From positions 1 through 5,297 of the forward strand of contig CATPBQ010000026.1 in NCBI GenBank assembly GCA_955652795.1: a DNA stretch of 5,297 nucleotides. The letters are read 5' to 3'. Below, piece after piece: positions 1-5,297 of the stretch (its first letter is position 1; each line of letters begins with the position of its first letter). The translations under genes were made by a program, and so were the position numbers. Below the pieces are notes generated by a model that did no database searches, was not told the origin of the DNA, and worked only from the letters and a program-made list of their open reading frames with translations. Source of the stretch: an uncultured Steroidobacteraceae bacterium (GTDB lineage Bacteria > Pseudomonadota > Gammaproteobacteria > Steroidobacterales > Steroidobacteraceae).

Positions 1-584
1 AGGTCGAAGCCCGACTCGATCGGGCGAAAGTTGATGGGACTCGCGAAGGTGTTGTCGATGATGGACACCAGGCCACGGGCGCGCGCGAATTCCACCACCG
101 CATTGAGGTCGGCAACCTCCAGCAGCGGATTGGTCATGGCCTCCACATAGATGGCCCGCGTGTTGGGCCGCAATTGCGCCGCCCACGAATCGGGCCGGTC
201 GGCGTCGATGAAATCCACGGCCAGACCGAATTTCGCGAAGTCCTTGGTCAGCAGGTCATGGGTGCCCCCATACAGGCAGCTCTGCGCCAGCAGATGATCC
301 CCCGCCGACAGCACCGTGAGCAGCGTGGTGGAGATCGCCGCCATGCCACTCGCGGTGACCAGCGCGGCCTGCGAGCCCTCCAGCGCCGCGAGCTTGGCAT
401 GCAGCGCGAGCTGGCTCGGGGTGTTGTTGGTGCGCAGGTAGCGCACGTCGTGGTAGCTGCCTTCCCCGCCGTACTCATAGGTCGCGGACTGGAAGATCGG
501 CATCTGCACCGCCCCGGCGATGCGCGGCAGCGGCTCACCGGCGTGTACCAGCTTGGTTTCGATACGCATGGAGGATTCAGACAT
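1..584 (-). CDS. Cys/Met-metabolism PLP-dependent enzyme (cystathionine gamma-synthase/lyase-like), partial
   Basis: Partial gene: the first 194 residues, then it leaves the window at the left edge. It belongs to the fold-type I trans-sulfuration family, cytosolic PLP enzymes that make or cleave cystathionine, methionine or related sulfur amino acids. Visible landmarks are Y49-L-R51, in the position of the Tyr/Arg pair that contacts the neighbouring subunit's PLP phosphate; SGMAAI at 79-84, the phosphate-binding glycine loop; YGGTHDL at 105-111, whose Tyr stacks on the PLP ring; TNP at 151-153; and IIDNTFASP at 175-183, with D177 expected to bind the pyridine nitrogen. The Schiff-base lysine (SATKY motif) should lie just beyond the edge. 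The ATG at 584 is chosen because GGGAG sits 6 nt upstream; an in-frame ATG five codons later lacks this. The usual NPT after the Tyr-Arg motif is replaced by NNTPS. Which reaction it catalyses (synthase, beta-lyase, gamma-lyase) cannot be decided from this fragment. Confidence 0.93.
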   Translation of the reverse strand, partial: MSESSMRIETKLVHAGEPLPRIAGAVQMPIFQSATYEYGGEGSYHDVRYLRTNNTPSQLALHAKLAALEGSQAALVTASGMAAISTTLLTVLSAGDHLLAQSCLYGGTHDLLTKDFAKFGLAVDFIDADRPDSWAAQLRPNTRAIYVEAMTNPLLEVADLNAVVEFARARGLVSIIDNTFASPINFRPIESGFD

Positions 585-590
585 GCGGCG

Positions 591-595
591 CTCCC
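591..595 (-). promoter_or_regulatory. Ribosome binding site of the PLP enzyme
   Basis: GGGAG on the minus strand, separated by 6 nt from the ATG at 584. This is a good Shine-Dalgarno match at normal spacing and decides the start of the PLP enzyme gene over the internal in-frame ATG at 569. Confidence 0.55.
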
Positions 596-603
596 AAAGT
601 GCG

Positions 604-632
604 ATTGTCACTCGAATACGTTACCGTGTCCT
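604..632 (-). promoter_or_regulatory. Candidate sigma70-type promoter for the PLP enzyme
   Basis: On the minus strand AGGACA (627-632) and GACAAT (604-609) are separated by 17 bp, each matching four of six consensus bases. Transcription would begin near 597, giving a leader of about 13 nt that still holds the GGGAG ribosome binding site. The stretch is more AT-rich than its surroundings. It is a consensus match only, and other spacings are possible. Confidence 0.25.
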
Positions 633-725
633 TATGCCTTTATGGAGAGACATCCGCCGGCGCCGCGACTGGCACTGTGTCGGCGCGCCGCCAGTACAGC
701 CGCCCGTGCCGGGAACACCCCACGC

Positions 726-1496
726 GTGACGCGCCCGACCGAGCGCTTTTCCAGTCGGGTGGAGAATTACCTCCGCTACCGCCCGAGCTACCCGAGCGCC
801 GCCATCAATCTGCTCAAGACCCGCTGCGGACTGTCACCCGGCGCCGTGGTGGCGGATATCGGCTCGGGCACCGGGATCCTGAGCGAGCTGCTGCTCCAGA
901 GTGGGGCGCAAGTCATCGGGGTCGAGCCGAACGACGGCATGCGCGCCGCTGCCGAGGCACACTTGGGCGCTCAGGCGCGCTTTCGCAGCGTGAACGGCAC
1001 GGCGGAGGCCACCACGCTGGCGCCGGCCAGTATCGATCTGCTGGTCGCCGGCCAGGCATTTCACTGGTTCGACGTGGAGAGCGCACGCCGTGAGGCGCTG
1101 CGCTTGCTCAGGAACGATGGCTTCGCAGCGCTGTTGTGGAATGAACGCCCACCCGAGGCGACGGCCTTCCTCGCCGACTATGAGGCACTGTTGCTGCGCC
1201 ATGCCGCCGAGTACGCGCGGATCACCGCGAGCCGCGCAGACGTGGCGAGCATGCGCAGGTTCTTCGGCGGTGCCATGGAACTTGCTACGTTCCCCAACCA
1301 GCAAACCTTCGATTTCGAAGGACTCAAGGGCCGGCTGATGTCCTCGACCTATGCGCCCGAGCCTGGCCATCCGCAGCACGAGCCCATGATGGCGGGCCTG
1401 CGGGAGGTGTTCCGCCGCCACGAGCACGGCGGGCAGGTGGTGTTTCCCTACCGCACGCTGGTGTATTTCGGACAGCCGCAGCGGCCGGGCAATTAG
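726..1496 (+). CDS. Class I SAM-dependent methyltransferase (Methyltransf_11-like)
   Basis: Predicted 256-residue cytosolic methyltransferase that would transfer a methyl group from S-adenosylmethionine to an unidentified acceptor. The Rossmann-fold signatures are clear: motif I VADIGSGTG at 42-50, the acidic end of strand 2 in VIGVEP at 63-68 (E67 expected to hold the ribose hydroxyls), NGTAEA at 90-95 near the adenine pocket, and QAFHWFD at 110-116, typical of the Methyltransf_11 group that includes trans-aconitate-type enzymes. The N-terminal stretch RFSSRVENYLRYRPSYP (7-23) is also family-like. The GTG at 726 is preferred because homologues usually begin just before this stretch. An in-frame ATG at 642 would add 28 Arg/Ala-rich residues with no family resemblance and no ribosome binding site; even further upstream the frame merely mirrors the PLP gene. 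Only a weak GGGA (711-714) precedes the GTG. It is convergent with yceH. The substrate cannot be predicted. Confidence 0.9.
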   Translation: MTRPTERFSSRVENYLRYRPSYPSAAINLLKTRCGLSPGAVVADIGSGTGILSELLLQSGAQVIGVEPNDGMRAAAEAHLGAQARFRSVNGTAEATTLAPASIDLLVAGQAFHWFDVESARREALRLLRNDGFAALLWNERPPEATAFLADYEALLLRHAAEYARITASRADVASMRRFFGGAMELATFPNQQTFDFEGLKGRLMSSTYAPEPGHPQHEPMMAGLREVFRRHEHGGQVVFPYRTLVYFGQPQRPGN

Positions 1497-1507
1497 CTCG
1501 CTCACCC

Positions 1508-2191
1508 TCAACCAGAATGCGTCGTATCTGCACGAGCATCGAGCCGCCTCTTCATGTCGTCCAGCTCTTCGCGCAACCGCCGCACTTGTTCTTCGAGGCG
1601 ATCGAGACGCGAGGGCGTTTGCGCTGCAACGCCCGAAACAGCGACCGTCTGCGGCTCCTCTTCGACTGCCGGTACTGCGACCGCTCCGCTGAAGAGGTGG
1701 GCGTAGCGCGAATCGCGGCGTCCGGGTTCGCGCGGCAGGCGCACGACGAACGGGCCATCCTCGCGGCTGCGCAGGCTCTCGAGTGCCGCTTCAACCTGAC
1801 CGACTTCGGAGAACGCGGCCATGCGGCTCGCGCGAGTACGCAGCTCACCGGGAGTCTGCGGGCCGCGCACCAGCAGCTCGCACACGATCGCGAGCTCCTG
1901 CGCAGTGAGCTTGAGTGTTCCGTACTCTGTGTTGCAGAACCTGTGCTGGTATTTCGGAACCCGGCTCCCGAAGCCCGACTTTTCGATCACGAAGTGCTTC
2001 CTGGCGAGCTGATCCACGGTGCCCTGAATCGTGGCCTCGTCCACCTCCATGACCGGATCGCGATTGCTCTTCTGGTTGCACGCATTCACCAGAGCATTGA
2101 GCGACAGGGGGTACTGGTCAGGCGTCGTAATCTGCTTTTCGATGAGGCAGCCGATAACGCGCGCCTCGAGTGGCGACAGCTCGATGTTCAT
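1508..2191 (-). CDS. yceH: YceH family protein (UPF0502/DUF480), winged-helix
   Basis: A 227-residue protein of the YceH/UPF0502 (DUF480) family, known structurally as tandem winged-helix domains; its molecular role is not established. The family hallmark lies at residues 18-47: EK, then TTPDQYPLSLNAL (22-34), then ACNQKSNRDPV (37-47), an almost invariant stretch. A second winged-helix domain follows, beginning around LTAQELAIVCELLVRGPQTPGELR. The C-terminus (194-219, SRLDRLEEQVRRL onwards) is a strongly charged heptad coiled coil, common in this family and suggesting oligomerisation. The start is the ATG at 2191, where family similarity begins (MNIELSPLEARV); the frame stays open upstream but that part overlaps the end of the peptidase gene and looks non-coding. 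Length is slightly above that of the E. coli protein. It lies 40 bp downstream of the M13 peptidase on the same strand and may share its transcript. Its end is 11 bp from the convergent methyltransferase, with no obvious terminator between. Confidence 0.93.
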   Translation of the reverse strand: MNIELSPLEARVIGCLIEKQITTPDQYPLSLNALVNACNQKSNRDPVMEVDEATIQGTVDQLARKHFVIEKSGFGSRVPKYQHRFCNTEYGTLKLTAQELAIVCELLVRGPQTPGELRTRASRMAAFSEVGQVEAALESLRSREDGPFVVRLPREPGRRDSRYAHLFSGAVAVPAVEEEPQTVAVSGVAAQTPSRLDRLEEQVRRLREELDDMKRRLDARADTTHSG

Positions 2192-2202
2192 TGTTGCGTT
2201 CG

Positions 2203-2207
2203 CTCCC
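2203..2207 (-). promoter_or_regulatory. Possible ribosome binding site of yceH
   Basis: GGGAG on the minus strand, 11 nt upstream of the yceH ATG at 2191. The sequence is a good Shine-Dalgarno match but the spacing is longer than ideal. It lies in the 40-bp gap after the peptidase stop codon. Confidence 0.35.
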
Positions 2208-2231
2208 GGGGCGTGACGATGGCTGCCTCGC

Positions 2232-4325
2232 TCACCACACGCGTACGCGATCCGCAGGCGCGAGGTACAGGTGCTGGCCCGGTTTGACGCTGAACGCGTC
2301 ATACCAGGGGTCGAGGTTGCGCACCGTGTCGGCGCGATACTCGTCCGGTGCGTGGCCGTCGGTGACGATTCGCTGGCGCAACGCGGGCTCGCGGATCTTC
2401 TGACGCCAGTTCTGCGCGAAGCTCATGAAGAACAGCTGCTCGGCGCTGAAGCCGGCGGCGGCGGGCGCCGGCTTGCCCTTGAGCGTCCCCCGCCAGGCGT
2501 CGTAAGCGACCGACAGGCCCGCGACGTCGGCGATGTTTTCGCTCAGGGTCTGTTTGCCGTTGACGGCGATGTCGGGGAAGGGCCGGTAAGCGTTGAACTG
2601 TGCGACCAGACGCGCGCCCGCTGCCTCGAAGTGCGCGAAGTCGCTCTTGGTCCACCAGTTGTTCAGCCGCCCGCTGGCGTCGAACAGCGCTCCCTGGTCA
2701 TCGAAACTGTGGCTGATCTCGTGTCCGATGGTGGCGCCGGTCGCGCCGTAATCCATGGCGGCGTCCCGGTCCGGGTCGAAGTAGGGCGGCTGCAGGATCG
2801 CGGCCGGAAAGTTGAGCGCATTCAGCGCCGGGAGGTTTACCGCATTGACCAGCTGCGGATTCATGACCCATTCGGAGCGATCGACCGCGGTGCCGAGTTT
2901 CGCGAGGTTATGCCGATAGTCGAACAGCTCGGCGCGCTGCGCGTTGCCGAACGCGTCGCCGCGGATCACCTTCAGGCCCGAATAGTCCCGCCACTTGTCG
3001 GGATAGCCGACGCCGACTTTGAGCGTGGCCAGCTTCGCTTTCGCCTTCACCCGTGTCTCGGGAGCCATCCAGCCAAGCCGGTCGATGCGCACGGCGAAGG
3101 CGGCCAGCAGATTGCGCACCATCGCGTCGGCGCGCGCTTTTTCCGCCGGCGGAAAATAGCGCTGCACGTACAGCTTGCCCACCGCCTCGCCCAGCGCGTT
3201 GTTGGTGTCGGCCATCGCGCGTTTCCATCGCGGGCGCAACTGCGGCGTGCCCGAGAGCACCCGGCCGTGGAACGCGAAGTGCTCCTCGACAAAGGCCTTC
3301 GGCAGATACTCGGCGTTGCGCTCGATCGCGTGAAAGCGCAGGTAGTCCTTCCAGGTCGCCAGCGGTTGACTCGCCGTGAGCGCGGACAGGCCGGTGAGTG
3401 CGCTCGGCTGCCATACCACGAACTCTTCCTGCCGCGCGAGGCCCGCGGCGCCGAGAAACGCCTCCCAGTCGAGGCCCGGTGCGCGCACCCCGAAGTCCTT
3501 GCGGACCCAGTGGTTGTTGCCCTTGAGTACCTCTTCGGATTGCGCGCGGTCCCAGTGCACCTGCGCCATGCGCCGCTCGAGGTCGAAGATGCGGGCGGCC
3601 TTGCCCTGCGCGTCCGGCAGATGCGCCAGCGCCAGCACGGCGGCGATATGCGCCTGGTACTTGGCGCGGATGTCGGCCATTTTCTGCGACGGATTGAGGT
3701 AGTAGTCCCGGTCCGGCATCCCCAAGCCGCCCTGCAGCAGGAACGGCAGGTAGCGGGCGGGATCATCCAGGTCCTGCGCCACCCACAGACCCAGCAGGTT
3801 CTCGGTGTCCAGGTTGGTGGCGTTGAGCACGTCCACGTCCGCGCGCAGCGTGGCGCCGAGCACCCGCGCCAGTCCCGCGCGGTCCTTGACGGCATCGATG
3901 CTTCTGAAGGCAGGCTGCAAAGGCTCGAGGCCCTTCTTCTCGATCCCGTCCTCATCCATGAAGCTCGCGTAGTAGTCGCCGATCTTGCGCGCCTCGGATC
4001 CGGCGGCGGCCGCACCGGCCGCGTTGCGGACCAGTTCCGCGGTACGCTCCGCGGTAAGCTCGGTGAGTTGTTCCCCCGGACCGTAACTGCTGCGATCGGG
4101 CGGAATCTCGGTCACCTTGAGCCAGGCACCGTTGGCGTAGTGGAAGAAGTCATCCCCGGGTGCGGCCGAGCGGGCGATGCCGGCAAGATCCAGGCCGTGG
4201 GGGCTCGGTGCCGGCGTTGCCGCGGGCGACGCTGCGCTGAGCGAGGATGTGGCGAGCGCCAGTGCGGCAGCCGCAGCCGTCAGGGCGAGGGCGCGCGAGG
4301 CGATGGAGCGAGGAGTACGGATCAT
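2232..4325 (-). CDS. Secreted M13 family zinc metallopeptidase (neprilysin/PepO-like)
   Basis: Full-length 697-residue zinc endopeptidase of family M13, expected to cut oligopeptides in the periplasm or outside the cell. The start at 4325 gives a classical signal peptide: R3, R6, R11, a hydrophobic Ala/Leu core (12-25), and likely cleavage after A31 or A32; there is no lipobox cysteine. An ATG 16 codons upstream would spoil this. The N-terminal M13 domain opens with DDFFHYANGAWL (58-69). The catalytic domain has HEISH (535-539; zinc ligands H535, H539, general base E536), ENIAD (596-600; third ligand E596), DGHAP with H658, and R664, aligning with neprilysin H711 and R717. The protein ends in the family-typical RVRVW. 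One oddity: the substrate-binding NAF/NAY motif, which should sit 41 residues before the first histidine, reads N494-A495-V496. The Cys usual near the C-terminus of animal members is absent, as in many bacterial ones. It is divergent from the nuclease gene and upstream of yceH. Physiological substrates are unknown. Confidence 0.96.
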   Translation of the reverse strand: MIRTPRSIASRALALTAAAAALALATSSLSAASPAATPAPSPHGLDLAGIARSAAPGDDFFHYANGAWLKVTEIPPDRSSYGPGEQLTELTAERTAELVRNAAGAAAAGSEARKIGDYYASFMDEDGIEKKGLEPLQPAFRSIDAVKDRAGLARVLGATLRADVDVLNATNLDTENLLGLWVAQDLDDPARYLPFLLQGGLGMPDRDYYLNPSQKMADIRAKYQAHIAAVLALAHLPDAQGKAARIFDLERRMAQVHWDRAQSEEVLKGNNHWVRKDFGVRAPGLDWEAFLGAAGLARQEEFVVWQPSALTGLSALTASQPLATWKDYLRFHAIERNAEYLPKAFVEEHFAFHGRVLSGTPQLRPRWKRAMADTNNALGEAVGKLYVQRYFPPAEKARADAMVRNLLAAFAVRIDRLGWMAPETRVKAKAKLATLKVGVGYPDKWRDYSGLKVIRGDAFGNAQRAELFDYRHNLAKLGTAVDRSEWVMNPQLVNAVNLPALNALNFPAAILQPPYFDPDRDAAMDYGATGATIGHEISHSFDDQGALFDASGRLNNWWTKSDFAHFEAAGARLVAQFNAYRPFPDIAVNGKQTLSENIADVAGLSVAYDAWRGTLKGKPAPAAAGFSAEQLFFMSFAQNWRQKIREPALRQRIVTDGHAPDEYRADTVRNLDPWYDAFSVKPGQHLYLAPADRVRVW

Positions 4326-4435
4326 GTTGCTGGTCCCGGGCGGTCGTCGCGGCGCACACGCCAAGGCGGGCAAGTCTACACGACGCCTGCGGGTGTTGAA
4401 TCCCGCCGCGCGCTGCGTGAATACTGGCGCTCACC
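4326..4435. promoter_or_regulatory. Divergent intergenic region between M13 peptidase and nuclease
   Basis: This 110-bp gap must hold the promoters of both exported hydrolases, since they are transcribed away from each other. On the minus strand TAGACT (4373-4378) is a plausible -10 element for the peptidase, giving a leader of about 40 nt, but no good -35 partner is visible. The plus-strand candidate is listed separately. I see no convincing inverted repeat that would mark an operator, and no strong Shine-Dalgarno sequence before either start. Confidence 0.4.
4396..4425 (+). promoter_or_regulatory. Candidate sigma70-type promoter for the S1/P1 nuclease
   Basis: TTGAAT (4396-4401) and AATACT (4420-4425) are separated by 18 bp, each matching four of six consensus bases, with TG directly before the -10. 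If used, transcription would start near 4432, only a few bases before the ATG at 4436, so the message would be nearly leaderless. This agrees with the absence of a Shine-Dalgarno sequence. The call rests on consensus matching only. Confidence 0.3.
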
Positions 4436-5297
4436 ATGACGCCGATGAGCAAGAGTAACGTGCTGAGCGGGTTTCTGGCGATCGCCTGGTCGTGCGCGCC
4501 GAGCGCCTGGGCGTGGGGAGGGCAGGGACATCGCACCATCGGCGCGATCGCCGACCGGCTGCTGAGCTCACCGGCGCACGCCGCGGTTGCGCAGCTGTTG
4601 GGCGCAGATCTCGACAAGTTCGGCAAGCTCTCGGGACGCAGCACGCTCGAGGCGGTGTCCGACTGGGCGGACGAGATCACCGGCACGACGGCGGCACGTC
4701 CGCGCTGGCACTACGACGACGTGCCGATCTGCGGCAGCGCTCCCAAGGCGCACTACTGCCCGGACGGGCAATGCAACACCGAGCAGCTCAAGCGGCTGAT
4801 CAGTGTGCTGGCGGACACGCGCGCCGCGTCCCGGGATCGCAACGAAGCGCTCAAGTGGGTCGTGCATCTGGTCGGGGACATTCATCAGCCGTTGCACGCG
4901 GCGGACAACGGCGACCGCGGCGGAAACCGCGTGCCGGTGGCGCTCGAGGGTGTGCGCACGCGCGGCCGCGAGAATCTGCACCGCGCCTGGGACAATGATC
5001 TGGTCTGGCTGGCGCTGCGCGCCCCGGCCCGCCAGCAGCCGCCTGCCGATATCGACGCACTGGCGCTCGAGGCGAGGAGCCTCGTGGACGAGGCCGGCCA
5101 GGGGGCGCCAGACAGCTGGGCGCTTGAATCCAATAACCTGGCGCGCAACGTGGTGTATCACTACCGGGGATTTGGCTGCGACACGGTGCCGCCGGACATC
5201 GTGGTACTGGACCCGGAGTATCAGCAACAAGCCGAGGCGATCGTGCGCGAGCGCGTGCTGCTGGCCGGCGCAAGGCTCGCCGGCATCCTGAACCGGA
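4436..5297 (+). CDS. Exported S1/P1-type zinc nuclease, C-terminus cut by window edge
   Basis: The first 287 residues of an S1/P1 family nuclease, a three-zinc phospholipase C-fold enzyme that cleaves single-stranded DNA or RNA and removes 3'-phosphates from nucleotides. A signal peptide (K6, hydrophobic core about 9-21, PSAWA ending at A26) would expose W27, whose free amino end is the first zinc ligand in this family. All other ligands are present: H32 (in WGGQGH), D76 (SDWADE), H92 (WHYDDV), H144, D148 and H154 (HLVGDIHQPLH), H182 and D186 (LHRAWD). C99/C248 and C108/C113 match the spacing of the two disulfides of fungal P1 nuclease. The frame is open to the edge, and RLAGILN resembles the family C-terminus, so probably only a few residues are missing. 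The start is ATG 4436 or the in-frame ATG 4445; neither has a clear ribosome binding site. C20 is not in a proper lipobox, so a lipoprotein is unlikely. Divergent from the secreted M13 peptidase, suggesting joint nutrient scavenging. Confidence 0.95.
   Translation, partial: MTPMSKSNVLSGFLAIAWSCAPSAWAWGGQGHRTIGAIADRLLSSPAHAAVAQLLGADLDKFGKLSGRSTLEAVSDWADEITGTTAARPRWHYDDVPICGSAPKAHYCPDGQCNTEQLKRLISVLADTRAASRDRNEALKWVVHLVGDIHQPLHAADNGDRGGNRVPVALEGVRTRGRENLHRAWDNDLVWLALRAPARQQPPADIDALALEARSLVDEAGQGAPDSWALESNNLARNVVYHYRGFGCDTVPPDIVVLDPEYQQQAEAIVRERVLLAGARLAGILNR

Larger units (their letters stand above)
585..725. promoter_or_regulatory. Divergent intergenic region between PLP enzyme and methyltransferase
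   Basis: About 140 bp separate the two divergent starts. The half next to the PLP gene (600-645) is relatively AT-rich and holds the minus-strand promoter candidate. A plus-strand TTGTCA (605-610) resembles a -35 box, but no good -10 lies at 16-18 bp. The half next to the methyltransferase is GC-rich and shows a perfect 10-bp palindrome (681-690) and a 6-bp inverted repeat, ACTGGC/GCCAGT (668-673 and 690-695), neither strong enough to call an operator. Confidence 0.35.

Noticed and set aside
668..695. Inverted repeat ACTGGC/GCCAGT flanking a 10-bp palindrome, as an operator.
   Set aside because: A 6-bp repeat with a 16-bp spacer is expected by chance in a region this size, and short GC palindromes are common at this base composition.
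174..725. Upstream extension of the methyltransferase frame from an ATG at 174.
   Set aside because: It lies mostly opposite the PLP enzyme gene, is Arg/Gln-rich and low in complexity, and family similarity starts only after 726.
1475..1510. A possible terminator between the convergent methyltransferase and yceH.
   Set aside because: The only inverted repeat is GCCGC-A-GCGGC (about 1476-1486), which can form at most a 4-bp stem with a 3-nt loop inside the coding end, and no T-run follows.
1517..2287. A 256-residue open frame on the plus strand, antisense to yceH.
   Set aside because: A shadow of the yceH coding frame; the translation matches no family I know, while the minus strand has the YceH hallmark.
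2271..4439. A 722-residue open frame on the plus strand, antisense to the M13 peptidase.
   Set aside because: It is a mirror frame of a GC-rich gene whose third codon positions suppress stops on the opposite strand. Its translation is Arg/Gly/Val/His-rich with no recognisable domain, whereas the minus strand gives a complete M13 enzyme with all catalytic residues.
4484..4498. Lipoprotein signal at Cys20 of the nuclease.
   Set aside because: The residues before C20 (A-W-S) do not form a lipobox, and zinc binding needs a free N-terminal W27 after cleavage at A26.
4568..5230. A 220-residue open frame on the minus strand, opposite the S1/P1 nuclease.
   Set aside because: The plus-strand frame encodes a nuclease with all nine zinc ligands; the minus-strand translation shows no domain.
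1..5297. A mobile element, CRISPR array, tRNA/rRNA gene or defence system.
   Set aside because: No direct repeat arrays, transposase or integrase motifs, or structured RNA signatures were seen; all five genes belong to ordinary chromosomal families.

Overview
The window is GC-rich, densely packed bacterial chromosome with five protein-coding genes and no sign of phage, transposon, CRISPR or RNA genes. The gene set (a YceH/UPF0502 protein, an exported M13 metallopeptidase and an exported S1/P1-type nuclease) and the codon use suggest a high-GC proteobacterium, perhaps a gammaproteobacterium of the Xanthomonadales or Steroidobacter kind. That placement is an inference from family distribution, not a measurement.

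Layout, left to right. Positions 1-584 (minus) hold the N-terminal 194 residues of a Cys/Met-metabolism PLP enzyme that runs off the left edge. A divergent intergenic region of about 140 bp follows. Positions 726-1496 (plus) encode a class I SAM-dependent methyltransferase, best started at a GTG. It converges, with an 11-bp gap, on the YceH-family gene at 1508-2191 (minus). Forty bp upstream of yceH on the same strand lies a full-length secreted M13 zinc peptidase at 2232-4325 (minus), so the two may form a peptidase-yceH transcript. A 110-bp divergent intergenic region then separates the peptidase from an exported S1/P1 nuclease (4436 to the right edge, plus), which lacks only its extreme C-terminus.

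How they may work together. The divergent peptidase and nuclease are both predicted to be exported zinc hydrolases, which fits scavenging of protein and nucleic acid in the periplasm or outside the cell. The PLP enzyme belongs to the cystathionine synthase/lyase fold, and the methyltransferase has no substrate that can be read from its sequence. I see no evidence for an undescribed multi-gene system. The points most worth a second look are a changed substrate-binding motif in the M13 peptidase (NAV instead of NAF/NAY), a very short or leaderless transcript predicted for the nuclease, and a non-standard cofactor-loop motif in the PLP enzyme.
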